DNA of 15,654 nt from Planctomycetota bacterium (GCA_002695115.1 NZOA01000056.1:27048-42701); one strand, 5' to 3'. Shown: positions 1 through 8,061, counted from the stretch's first letter. Translations and numbers: made by a program. Notes: generated by a model from the sequence alone, not told the origin.

Positions 1-657
1 GGCATTGGCGTAGCGAAGCGTCAATCCCGCCCTGCGCCTGGAGCTCTCGTTCTCCTCGCTTCCGTGGATGACGAAGGAATCGTGAATCGACAGGTCCCCC
101 GCCTCCAGCTCCAGCGCCACCGCGTCCGCCTCCATCTCCGGGCTCACATCCACCCGGACGCCGAGAAGATCACCTCCTTCGGTCGCGACCATCTCCAGCT
201 CCGGGTAGCCGCTGTGGGTGCGGGGAATGACCTGCATACAACCATTGCCGAGATCGGAGTCATCGATGGCGAGCCAGATGGTACAGACATCCACCCCCGT
301 CACCCCCGGCCAGTAGGTATTGTCCTGGTGCCAGCAGAGAGCGAGACCGTCACGCGGCTGCTTGACGAGCAGGTGGGTGCTCAGGAGAAGAAGCTCGCTG
401 GAGCCCAGCGCCCCGCCCGCCGCATCCAGCAGCCGTTCGTCCCGCGCCAGCTCAAGCCAGGTTCGCCAGTCAGCCGCTCGGATGTGCGGCTCGACCAGGG
501 ATTCGAGCCGGCGATCCGCGGGAAGCTCCTCGATCATTCTCTCGAGTGATCGACGAAGAGCCACGAGCTCGGCGGGAGAAAACAGGCCCCGCTGGACGCA
601 ATAGCCCTCAGCTGCGTAGAGCCCGGGATCCTCGTTGGCTGAAGTTTGCTCACTCAT
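1..657 (-). CDS. Phytanoyl-CoA dioxygenase (PhyH) family protein, C-terminus off the window
   Basis: The minus-strand frame is open from an ATG at 657 to the window edge, giving 219 residues without a stop. The PhyH family are non-heme Fe(II)/2-oxoglutarate oxygenases, usually cytoplasmic, that hydroxylate small organic substrates. The iron ligands are visible as H110-x-D112 in WHQDNTYWPG and a distal H198 in SFVIHGSEEN. The following RRRAGLTLRY (about 207-216) supplies the arginine that usually binds 2-oxoglutarate. NGCMQVIPRTHSG (138-150) is the usual core strand of the family. There is no signal peptide. The gene lies 56 bases downstream of the DUF1552 gene on the same strand and is probably co-transcribed with it. 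No convincing Shine-Dalgarno sequence precedes the ATG, so the exact start is less certain than the family. The substrate cannot be told from sequence; the family is large and varied in planctomycetes. Confidence 0.92.
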   Translation of the reverse strand, partial: MSEQTSANEDPGLYAAEGYCVQRGLFSPAELVALRRSLERMIEELPADRRLESLVEPHIRAADWRTWLELARDERLLDAAGGALGSSELLLLSTHLLVKQPRDGLALCWHQDNTYWPGVTGVDVCTIWLAIDDSDLGNGCMQVIPRTHSGYPELEMVATEGGDLLGVRVDVSPEMEADAVALELEAGDLSIHDSFVIHGSEENESSRRRAGLTLRYANA

Positions 658-677
658 CACGCAGACATGGTAACAAC

Positions 678-694
678 CGACAGCGGAACTGTCG
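678..694 (-). other. Short hairpin in the DUF1552-PhyH spacer
   Basis: CGACAG and CTGTCG form a perfect 6-base-pair stem around a 5-base loop, inside the 56-base gap between the DUF1552 stop and the PhyH start. Read on the transcribed strand it is followed by GTTGTTACC rather than a clean run of T. It could be a weak terminator, an attenuator, an RNA-processing site or chance. Confidence 0.3.
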
Positions 695-713
695 ACGCGG
701 ACAGGGGGGAGGA

Positions 714-2030
714 TCAGAGCCCGGCAAGGCGTTCGCTGGAATCGCCAAAGCTCTCGAGGCGAACCCCCAGCTTGTCCATCATCGACAGGTACATGCTGCA
801 CATCTTACGGTTCGGCTTACCCCTGCAATCGAGTACCCTGCCGCTCTCGAGCTTGCCGCCGGCGCGACCCATGATCACCACGGGCAGCTCGCTGGCGTTG
901 TGGTTGCCTGTGAGCATGCTGGAGCAGAACAGCAGCATCGAGTTGTCCAGCAGGGTGCGCTCCCCCTCCTGGATCTTATCGAGCCGCTCGGCGATATAGG
1001 CCAGGTTTTCGACGAAGAACCGATTCACCTTGAGCCAGTCCTCGGTGTCGCTGTGAGAGAGAAGATGGTGGATCATATAATCCACGCCGAGATGCGGAAA
1101 GCGCATGGCGGAATGATCATTGTTGAGCTTCAGGGTAGAGACCCGCGTCGTATCGGTCTGGAAGCCGAGCACAAGGATGTCGCACATGAGCTTCATGTGC
1201 TCCTTGACGTTCTGCGGCATCTCATCCGCCGGCCGCGGCAGGTTCGGCTTTTCAAGCGTGGGGCGCCAGCCCTCGAGGCGCTCATCCTTGCCGGCACTTC
1301 CGATTCGATTCTCGACCTCTCGGACCGAGTCCATGTACTCGTCGATCTTACGCTCGTCCGAGCGGCTCACCCGCCGCACCAGGCTCTTCGCCTGGGAGAG
1401 AACCAGGTCGAGAACGCTCTTGTCTCCCGTGTTCAACGAATCCTTGAACAAGCGGTCAAAGGCCAGGGCCGGGTATAATTCCAGCGGCGTCGGTGTCGTC
1501 GGAGAGCTCCACGATATATGGGAACTGTAGAGCATCGAATACTCCCGGTGAACCGAGGAGTTCGAAGCCTCACAACCCAGCACGAGGCTCGGGATCTTTG
1601 TCTGGCGGCCAATCCGCTGCGCGACGACCTGGTCCATACTGGTACCTGAGCGAATCTCCCCGGCCGACGACAGGGGCGCTCCCGAGAGCAGATTACCCGT
1701 CTGCGAGCTGTGAATATTTCCCTTGAGAGCCTCGGCGTTGTAGAGTCCCCGGATGAAGAGAAACTTCTCCTTGAGACCGGCAAGGGGCTCGAGGACGCGT
1801 CCGAGCTCGAGATTCCGCCCCTTCCCCGTCGCACTCCACTCCCGGCCGTGAAAGCCGTTACCCGCGAAGAGGCAGGCGAGACGTACCGGGGCCTCGGCCG
1901 CGGCCCCTCCCTTCGCGAAGGCGGCGACGGACTCGAGCCAGGGCAGGGCCATGGTAACGCCCAGCCCCCTGAGAACGGTCCGCCTGGAGATCGCTTTAGC
2001 CGAAGAAGGCCTGGAAAGTTTTCCGCTCAC
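714..2030 (-). CDS. DUF1552 domain-containing protein, Tat-exported
   Basis: The protein has 438 residues, about the usual length for DUF1552. The N-terminus carries a twin-arginine signal, SRRTVLRG at 15-22, then a hydrophobic stretch (VTMALPWLESVAAFA) with likely cleavage after AFA near residue 39, so it should be exported folded. The family-typical C-terminus is clear: NRKMCSMYLSMMDKLG followed by ESFGDSSE. The start is GTG at 2030. It overlaps the stop of the upstream DUF1592 gene in a GTGA tetranucleotide and has a GGAGG site 7 bases before it, which implies translational coupling. The DUF1552 and DUF1592-type families often occur as neighbours in planctomycetes and some other bacteria. 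The biochemical role is not established to my knowledge, and I assign none. The PhyH gene follows on the same strand. Confidence 0.95.
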   Translation of the reverse strand: MSGKLSRPSSAKAISRRTVLRGLGVTMALPWLESVAAFAKGGAAAEAPVRLACLFAGNGFHGREWSATGKGRNLELGRVLEPLAGLKEKFLFIRGLYNAEALKGNIHSSQTGNLLSGAPLSSAGEIRSGTSMDQVVAQRIGRQTKIPSLVLGCEASNSSVHREYSMLYSSHISWSSPTTPTPLELYPALAFDRLFKDSLNTGDKSVLDLVLSQAKSLVRRVSRSDERKIDEYMDSVREVENRIGSAGKDERLEGWRPTLEKPNLPRPADEMPQNVKEHMKLMCDILVLGFQTDTTRVSTLKLNNDHSAMRFPHLGVDYMIHHLLSHSDTEDWLKVNRFFVENLAYIAERLDKIQEGERTLLDNSMLLFCSSMLTGNHNASELPVVIMGRAGGKLESGRVLDCRGKPNRKMCSMYLSMMDKLGVRLESFGDSSERLAGL

Positions 2031-5000
2031 CGGTTTTCCTCCACATGGTCTCTTCCCCGATGATATAGGAACTGGCGGCTCTTTACCAAGATCAACACCG
2101 CCTCGCTGAAGCGGTGGCCGTTCTTCGCCAGGACATCGAGCATCTCGGAGATCAAGAGTTCATCCGAAAGTCCCACGGACCTTCCGAGCCCGTAGCCCAC
2201 CATCTTCCGGCAGAGCTGACGCAGGAACTCCTCGCCGCGCTCTTCGAGCAGGTACTTTCGCAGTCCGTCAATTCCCTCGAAGGTCGTCCCATCCCGCAAT
2301 GTCGATTTCACGTCCACCGGCCGACCGGCACCGTCCTTATCCCTCCGCCGGCCAATGGCATCGTAGGCCTCGAGGGCGAAACCGTAGGGATCGATCCGCT
2401 CGTGGCAGCCGGCGCATTCCGGCACGCTGCGATGCTTCTCAACCAATTGGCGAACGCTCAGACCATCGGTGGAGACCGCATCGGGAATATCAGGTACCGT
2501 AGCCGGAGGATCGGGAAGATGCTCGCCCAGCAGGAACTCGACGATGAAGTTGCCTCTCAGGACGGGACTCGTTCTCGAGGCGCCCGACTGCCGGGCGAGG
2601 ATGGAGGCGAGGGCGAGGATTCCCCCGCGACCGTATTCCCGCACCCCATCGACCCGCCGCCAGCCGTCGCCCTTGACCCCGGGAATACCGTAGTGGTGGG
2701 CCAGGCGCTCATTGAGGAAGGTGTGGTCGGCGTCGAGAATCTCCAGGACAGAACCCCCCTCCTGGAAGAGATGCTTGAAGAAGAGAACCGTCTCTTCGTT
2801 CATCGCCGAGCGAAGGCCCAGGTCAAAAGACGGAAACAGCTTCTCATTTTTCTCATCGAGCTTGTGAAAGTTCCTCACCAGGAGCCATTGGGCGGCAAAC
2901 TCGCTCGCAAGACCTCGAACCCGTTCATCGCCGAGGAGGCGAAGGGTCTGTGCCCGAAGCACAGCCGGCTCGAGAAGCCGTCCTGACCCGGCCACCGAGA
3001 GCAGCTCCTCATCGGGGGCCGATGCCCAGAGAAAATAGCTCAGACGGGTGGCAAGCTCGAAGCTGGAGACGGGGCTCGCCGCCTCACCGGGCTCCGGACG
3101 CTCTACCTTGAAGAGGAAGTTCGGTGAAACCAGCACAGCGGTGAAGATCCCGCGAAGAGCCTCGGTGTGGAGCTTTCCCGCCTTGCGAAGAGAGCGATAG
3201 GCGCCGAGGAGCTCATCCTTCTCACTCCCTGAAAGGGGTCTCCTCCAGGCCCGCGCCGCGAACTCCAGGAGGGCATCGAGATGAACCGGCTCGGAATCGA
3301 CGAGCCTCTTTTGAAAGAGCGCCGCGCGCGCGCGGATTGGCTTGTCGTAGCGCTTGAAGATAATGACCATGTCGGGACGATCCTGGGTGGAGAACTCGGA
3401 GATCTGCTCGAAGCTGTCGACCAGCTTCAGCGGCTCCCGGCTGATGTAGGTCAAACGGTCCCAGTGCCGCTCCAACTCGGCGACCTCCCCCTCGCTCAAC
3501 ATCATCTGACGAAGATAATCATCCTCGCGGTAATGGAGCTTCAGGGTAACCACCTCATCGAGCGGAACCACGCGCGTATAGCACATCGCCGGGGGAAAAT
3601 GCCTGCGGAACTCCTCGTTCGCCAGCTTCAGCCTCTCGCTTCCCTTTCCACCGGAGAGGGCCAGCAACGGCGAGCCCGCCACAGCGAGGTTCGCGTCAGC
3701 GGGTTTCTTCCGCAGGACCGCGGCCTGGAGGCTGCCGTCCCTGCCGAGTTTCGGCTCAGGCCGAGCCGTCACCTTGAAAACCCTTCCAACGGCGAGACCG
3801 CCCGGAATTCGAACCTCGAGAACTGACGGGACCTTCATGGCAATGCTGCGGCCATCGAGCTTCGCCCCTCCGGGCCTGCCGCCAAAGGCATCTGGCGCGA
3901 GACCAAAGCTCTCCTCGTTCTCCAGCGGTTCCCCGGGCGCTGGTCCGGCTCCCAGGTCCACACCGCTGAAGAAGGGCCCGGTGACCGCCTTCAACCTATT
4001 GAGAAGCTCCAGGTCGGGGCCTGCCTTCCCCTGTCCGCTGGTCAAACGGCGACGTGCTTCGATCGCCAGGGCCTCGAGCTTCCCTGCCGGTTCCCCCGCA
4101 TCGAGCGCCTCTCTCCAATGTGCGAGGATGCTGCCCTTCGGAATCAAATCTCTCGGAGGTGTCTTCTCCCCGATCTTGCCTCTGTAGAAATGCCAGACGC
4201 CATTATTGCCAAGGCTGTCATCATGAGGATTGGCCTCCTGGAGATTCCCGGCCACATCGGCGGCCAGGCCCCAGCGACGCTTCTTCCCCGTGGTTTCGCT
4301 CAGGACCAGGTCGATCCCGGTCAGGTCGCAGGAATGCGAACCACCCCCCGGATCGATGACCAGCGATACGTAATCTCCGCGCGTGATCTCGAGGCCCTCG
4401 ATGATGCCTGTCTTCGTCTCGGCTCCCTTGTCGATCCGGCCGCTGGCCAGCGCCCGGGTCGCTCCATCTCTCCAGAGCTCCAGCTTCCAGCCGACGCCAT
4501 CGCCGCATTCCGGATGCTCATCCTTGACGAAGAGCTCGGCCCTGAAGGACCCCGAGACCGGGCTCTTCCAACCCACCGCCACGAACACCCCCGGGAAGGG
4601 ATGCACAGCGACCTTGTGAGGCCGCAGCCAGCCGGGAATCCGAACGGTTCCATCGGTGGGGTTGCTGACGATGTTCGGAGTCGCCTTGGGGCCCCAGGCC
4701 TTGACGAAAGGATGCTGCTCGTGCTGCCACCTCTCCACCAGGTAGGTCTTGATTGGACTCGCTGAGCCCCCAATACCGGAAAAACCCAGGAAACGAGCGA
4801 ATCTTTCCGCGTCGAGTTCATGCTTCGCGACAATCTCAGACCGCGAACCCTGCTTGCGATGGACCTCAGCCGCGCCCTCGAGATATTCCGGTAGAGCATC
4901 GAGAATGGCCGCGCTCTCCCTCTCCAGGCGGCGATGAACCCTCCGAAGGTCCCTGAGATAGATGGGCTTCCCCCTTCCACCTTCAAGTCGGGGCAGGTCC

Positions 5001-6127
5001 CACAGGACCCAGTCCTCACCAGCTCCGTCACCCCCACCTCCTGCCGCAAGGTAGATAACGGACTCTTCCTCTCCGCCCGCGGGATCAGCCGGGGCTTCGA
5101 GAGCGACCGTCTCGATGACGGCATCCACCTCTTCCTGCCATTTCTTGTAATGCCCGACATTGTTTATTCTCCACAGGATCTTCTGCAGACCCTCGATGGT
5201 CGACTTCAGCGCGGCGAGGTCTCCCGGCTTCGAATCGCGCCATACCAGCTGCAGCCTGTCGATAACGGGAGAGTCCGTTTTCGAGGTAAAAACCTTCCAG
5301 AGAGCCGCGAGGTACCTGGAGTTGAGCTTCTTTTCCCGGGCCAGGTCCTCAACTGCCGCCTGCGATCCGGCACCGCTCCGAAGCGTCAGGGTCGCCTCCA
5401 GGTAATCATCAAGAGGCACCTTCCCATCATCGGGAACATAGAGCCGGTAGAAGGCCCTGAGCTTGTCCTCCAGGGTATGCGACCACTCCAGCCGGTTCGT
5501 CCCCTTGAAGAACTCCAGCCCCTCGGGGGTGAGTACGAGATGGGAGGTGACCTCCCGGGCGGCATCGAGGTACTTGTTCAGCAGCGCTGGAGACAGGACC
5601 AGGGAGGCCCCGGTATTCGTGAAACCCTCGCCGGCGGCGCCATCGACTGGAAAATGCCGGGTGGGATCGAGCTTGAGTCCGGTCAGGTCTCGAATCGTAT
5701 TGTTGTACTCCGTATTGTTCAGCCGCCTCAGGATCACCCTACCCGGATCACCCGCGCGCTCACGGGCCTCACCGACCAGCAGGGAGTCGATCCAGCCAAG
5801 CAGCCTCTTCTGCTCGGCCGCGGAGGGCTGGGGACTCTTCTTCGGGGGCATCTCGTCGTTGACGAGTTGGTCGACCATCTTCTGCCAGGGTTTGAGATCC
5901 ACCCTGACCTCCGCCAGTCCCTTGAAGCGCTCCAGGTCGAGCTCACCCTTGTGCTTCCGGGTGGAATGACACTTGATACAATACTTCCCGACCAGCGGAA
6001 GGATCTCCCGCTCGTACTCCCGGCGGATGCCCGCCCAGTCCTCCCCGCTCTCCTCCGCGAAGCTGGAGGTCGCCAGGACTACGCCCAGGGCGAAAACAGC
6101 CGAGATGGTAGATAGCCGAGCGCTCAT
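2027..6127 (-). CDS. Long DUF1587/DUF1595/DUF1592/DUF1588/DUF1585 cytochrome-like protein
   Basis: With a start at 6127 the protein has 1366 residues. It begins with a Sec signal peptide (MSARLSTISAVFALG, cleavage near SFA-EE). The frame extends to a GTG at 6190, but that would bury the signal peptide and has no ribosome binding site. Domains in order: an N-terminal heme c motif CIKCH (50-54) in a planctomycete cytochrome-like region; DUF1587 (about 130-194, LRRLNNTEYNNTIRDL); a middle region of about 750 residues; DUF1595 (about 950-1009, ARAWRRPLSGSE); DUF1592 (about 1021-1149, ATRLSYFLWASAPDEELL); DUF1588 (about 1169-1269) with a second CxxCH in CAGCHERIDPYGFALE (1238-1242); and DUF1585 (about 1282-1355). 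The middle region includes a beta-rich segment (about 495-610) with HPECGDG and HSCDLTGIDL, which resembles inserted beta-sandwich domains of other planctomycete proteins. The protein is probably periplasmic and may bind two hemes; its reaction is unknown. It is the first gene of the operon with DUF1552 and PhyH. Confidence 0.94.
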   Translation of the reverse strand: MSARLSTISAVFALGVVLATSSFAEESGEDWAGIRREYEREILPLVGKYCIKCHSTRKHKGELDLERFKGLAEVRVDLKPWQKMVDQLVNDEMPPKKSPQPSAAEQKRLLGWIDSLLVGEARERAGDPGRVILRRLNNTEYNNTIRDLTGLKLDPTRHFPVDGAAGEGFTNTGASLVLSPALLNKYLDAAREVTSHLVLTPEGLEFFKGTNRLEWSHTLEDKLRAFYRLYVPDDGKVPLDDYLEATLTLRSGAGSQAAVEDLAREKKLNSRYLAALWKVFTSKTDSPVIDRLQLVWRDSKPGDLAALKSTIEGLQKILWRINNVGHYKKWQEEVDAVIETVALEAPADPAGGEEESVIYLAAGGGGDGAGEDWVLWDLPRLEGGRGKPIYLRDLRRVHRRLERESAAILDALPEYLEGAAEVHRKQGSRSEIVAKHELDAERFARFLGFSGIGGSASPIKTYLVERWQHEQHPFVKAWGPKATPNIVSNPTDGTVRIPGWLRPHKVAVHPFPGVFVAVGWKSPVSGSFRAELFVKDEHPECGDGVGWKLELWRDGATRALASGRIDKGAETKTGIIEGLEITRGDYVSLVIDPGGGSHSCDLTGIDLVLSETTGKKRRWGLAADVAGNLQEANPHDDSLGNNGVWHFYRGKIGEKTPPRDLIPKGSILAHWREALDAGEPAGKLEALAIEARRRLTSGQGKAGPDLELLNRLKAVTGPFFSGVDLGAGPAPGEPLENEESFGLAPDAFGGRPGGAKLDGRSIAMKVPSVLEVRIPGGLAVGRVFKVTARPEPKLGRDGSLQAAVLRKKPADANLAVAGSPLLALSGGKGSERLKLANEEFRRHFPPAMCYTRVVPLDEVVTLKLHYREDDYLRQMMLSEGEVAELERHWDRLTYISREPLKLVDSFEQISEFSTQDRPDMVIIFKRYDKPIRARAALFQKRLVDSEPVHLDALLEFAARAWRRPLSGSEKDELLGAYRSLRKAGKLHTEALRGIFTAVLVSPNFLFKVERPEPGEAASPVSSFELATRLSYFLWASAPDEELLSVAGSGRLLEPAVLRAQTLRLLGDERVRGLASEFAAQWLLVRNFHKLDEKNEKLFPSFDLGLRSAMNEETVLFFKHLFQEGGSVLEILDADHTFLNERLAHHYGIPGVKGDGWRRVDGVREYGRGGILALASILARQSGASRTSPVLRGNFIVEFLLGEHLPDPPATVPDIPDAVSTDGLSVRQLVEKHRSVPECAGCHERIDPYGFALEAYDAIGRRRDKDGAGRPVDVKSTLRDGTTFEGIDGLRKYLLEERGEEFLRQLCRKMVGYGLGRSVGLSDELLISEMLDVLAKNGHRFSEAVLILVKSRQFLYHRGRDHVEENR
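2038..2042 (-). promoter_or_regulatory. Ribosome binding site of the DUF1552 gene
   Basis: GGAGG on the minus strand lies 7 bases before the GTG at 2030, inside the last codons of the upstream gene. It supports the GTG start and the GTGA overlap. Confidence 0.75.
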
Positions 6128-6258
6128 ATGGACACCAGCTTCAACGGGGTTGCTCAATTTCAGAGATGCTTCACCATCATCCATCCCCACCCCTGAATAT
6201 TCAATACCGGATCAGGCGTTTACCGGACAGGAGGAAGTTCCATTCGCAAGGTGAAACT

Positions 6259-6273
6259 GGCCGGACGCCGGCC
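6259..6273. promoter_or_regulatory. Palindrome, possible operator
   Basis: GGCCGG-ACG-CCGGCC is a perfect inverted repeat with 6-base arms and a 3-base centre. It ends 7 bases before the candidate -10 TATACT (6281-6286), which would place it in the spacer and -35 region of the dehydratase promoter. That location fits a repressor or activator site. In GC-rich DNA such a palindrome can also arise by chance. Confidence 0.3.
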
Positions 6274-6308
6274 GGTTCACTATACTGCCGGAACTACAGC
6301 GATCGGAT

Positions 6309-6314
6309 GGAGAG
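6309..6314 (+). promoter_or_regulatory. Ribosome binding site of the dehydratase gene
   Basis: GGAGAG lies 6 bases before the GTG at 6321 and supports that non-ATG start. Confidence 0.65.
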
Positions 6315-6320
6315 CGCGGA

Positions 6321-7997
6321 GTGAAACACCTGAACTGGAACAGCCGAAACCTGACCCGGGGCTGGCAGCGGGGAGTGACGGCCTTCTTCTACGGTCTCGG
6401 CATGACCGAAGAGGACTTCGACAAGCCTCAGATCGGCATCGGCGTCCCCCTCCTAGAAGGCAACCTCTGCAACGTCCACGCCTACGAGCTCGCCGGCGAG
6501 ATCCGGGAAAGCTGCCGGAGCGCGGGCATGGTAGGTTTCCCCTTCGGCGTGCCGGGGGTCAGCGACAACATCACCCAGGGGATGGAGGGAGGCAACGCCA
6601 GCCTCCCCTCGCGCAATATGATCGCCAACGCCGCCGAGTGCGTGGTCAGCGCCCATTCCTACGATGCCCTCGTCGGCCTCCACAATTGCGATAAGAACGG
6701 TCCGGGATTCGCCATGGCGCTCGCGCGGCTCAACTATCCGGGCCTCGTCCTCAGCGGCGGCAGCATCCATCCCGGACAGTACAAGAACAGGGACGTAACG
6801 ATCCTTGACGTCTACGATTCCCAGGCCGCCGCGTCGGTCGGCGCCATCGAGCAGGAGGAGGCCGACGAGATCCTCCGGGTCGCCTGCCCCGGGCCCGGCG
6901 GCTGCGGGATCGCCGCCTCCTTCAACACCTGGGGAATCGCCCTCGAGGCGCTCGGCCTCTCGCCGCCCCAGAGCAGCTCCATCCCCGCCATCGATCCCCA
7001 GAAGAGCGAAGAATGCGGACGAACCGGGGCCCTGGTCAGGAACCTCCTCGAGGAGGAGATCCGGCCGCGTGATATTCTCACGAAGCCCGCCTTCAGAAAC
7101 GCCGCCGCCGCGATCGCCGCCATCGGCGGCTCGACAAACGGCATGCTCCACCTGCTGGCCCTGGCGCGCGAGGCACGGGTCGAGTTCAGCCTGCGCGACA
7201 TCCAGCCCATCATGCGAGACACCCCTGTGCTCTGCGCCTTCGCCCCCCGCGGCCCGGGCACCATGGTGGACCTGCACCGCATCGGGGGAGCCTCAGTGCT
7301 CCTGAAGCACCTCCTGGACGCCGGCGTACTCGATGGCGATGGCCTGACCGTCACCGGCTCGACGCTTGCGGAAAACCTCGCCGATGCTCCTCCGCCACCG
7401 GAGGACCAGGAGTTGATCGCTCCGGCAGACGCCCCCTTCAAGGCCTTCGCGGATATCCAGATCTGCTTCGGCAACCTCGCCCCGGACGGGATCGTCTTCA
7501 AGGTCTCCAGCATGGAGGAGACCAGCTTCCGGGGCCGGGCGGTCTGCTTCGACGACTCCAGGATGGTGGCAAAGGCGGTCGAGGACGGCCGCATCGGGCC
7601 CGGAAGCGTCATCGTCCTGCGCTACCTGGGACCAAGGGCCTCCGGCATGCCCGAGGTCCTCGTCGCCTCGGCCGCCCTCTCGGTACCCGAGCTCGATGGA
7701 AAGGTGGCGCTCGTATCCGACACCCGGATTTCCGGCGTATCCCACGGGGCGATCGGCGTCCACTGCGCCCCCGAGGCGATCGTCGGCGGCCCCATCGCCC
7801 TGGTCGAGGACGGCGATGAGATCTCCTTCGAGTTGCTGGAAGGAAAGATCACCCTGCATATCAGCGATGAGGAGCTCGCCGCCCGCCAGGAGGCCTGGAC
7901 TCCCCCCGAGCTGAAACACAGCCGCGGCTACCTGGCTGATTTCGCCGCCACCGTCTCGCAGGCGGACTCCGGCTGCGTCAGCCATTGGGTTACCTGA
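6321..7997 (+). CDS. IlvD/Edd-family dehydratase (dihydroxy-acid dehydratase-like)
   Basis: The protein has 558 residues, the normal length for dihydroxy-acid dehydratase, and starts at a GTG with a good ribosome binding site. Enzymes of this family remove water from 2,3-dihydroxy acids: IlvD in branched-chain amino acid synthesis, sugar-acid dehydratases in catabolism. They use an Fe-S cluster and Mg2+. The three cluster cysteines of [2Fe-2S] members are present: C50 (EGNLCNVH), C123 (NCDKNGPG, with the Asp-Lys pair) and C195 (CPGPGGCG). GGSTNGMLHLLALA and the C-terminal RISGVSHG...PEAIVGGP motif with its catalytic-type serine are also kept. Around C195 it reads CGIAASFNTW, where canonical DHAD has roughly CGGMYTANTM. 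This and the lack of ilv neighbours make a sugar-acid dehydratase or other paralogue possible. The family is certain; the substrate is not. The gene is divergent from the DUF1592 operon and convergent with the isomerase gene. Confidence 0.94.
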   Translation: MKHLNWNSRNLTRGWQRGVTAFFYGLGMTEEDFDKPQIGIGVPLLEGNLCNVHAYELAGEIRESCRSAGMVGFPFGVPGVSDNITQGMEGGNASLPSRNMIANAAECVVSAHSYDALVGLHNCDKNGPGFAMALARLNYPGLVLSGGSIHPGQYKNRDVTILDVYDSQAAASVGAIEQEEADEILRVACPGPGGCGIAASFNTWGIALEALGLSPPQSSSIPAIDPQKSEECGRTGALVRNLLEEEIRPRDILTKPAFRNAAAAIAAIGGSTNGMLHLLALAREARVEFSLRDIQPIMRDTPVLCAFAPRGPGTMVDLHRIGGASVLLKHLLDAGVLDGDGLTVTGSTLAENLADAPPPPEDQELIAPADAPFKAFADIQICFGNLAPDGIVFKVSSMEETSFRGRAVCFDDSRMVAKAVEDGRIGPGSVIVLRYLGPRASGMPEVLVASAALSVPELDGKVALVSDTRISGVSHGAIGVHCAPEAIVGGPIALVEDGDEISFELLEGKITLHISDEELAARQEAWTPPELKHSRGYLADFAATVSQADSGCVSHWVT

Positions 7998-8004
7998 GGA
8001 GAAA

Positions 8005-8036
8005 CCGGCTCCCAGCGCTTCGATCAGGCCAGCCGG
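8005..8036. terminator. Inverted repeat between convergent genes, weak terminator candidate
   Basis: CCGGCT (8005-8010) and AGCCGG (8031-8036) can pair across a 20-base loop in the 64-base gap between the convergent dehydratase and isomerase genes. The position is right for a bidirectional terminator, but the stem is short, the loop long and there is no T tract. Confidence 0.22.
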
Positions 8037-8061
8037 CGGGTACAACCTATAGCGAATCGGC

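Larger units (their letters stand above)
6128..6320. promoter_or_regulatory. Divergent intergenic control region
   Basis: These 193 bases separate the DUF1592-DUF1552-PhyH operon (leftward) from the IlvD/Edd-family gene (rightward), so promoters for both should lie here. On the plus strand TATACT at 6281-6286 is a reasonable -10 box, but no good -35 box is found 16-18 bases upstream. A perfect 15-base palindrome sits at 6259-6273. For the minus strand a 10-base palindrome TGAATATTCA at 6194-6203 is the only AT-rich spot, and no promoter can be assigned with confidence. Confidence 0.5.

Noticed and set aside
546..1478. 310-codon open frame on the plus strand
   Set aside because: It spans the antisense of the PhyH and DUF1552 genes and their spacer. 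No domain or ribosome binding site was seen.
4934..6115. 393-codon open frame on the plus strand
   Set aside because: It is antisense to the DUF1592 protein and contains no recognisable motif.
6194..6203. 10-base palindrome TGAATATTCA as an operator
   Set aside because: Short and AT-rich with no placed promoter beside it; chance is a sufficient explanation.
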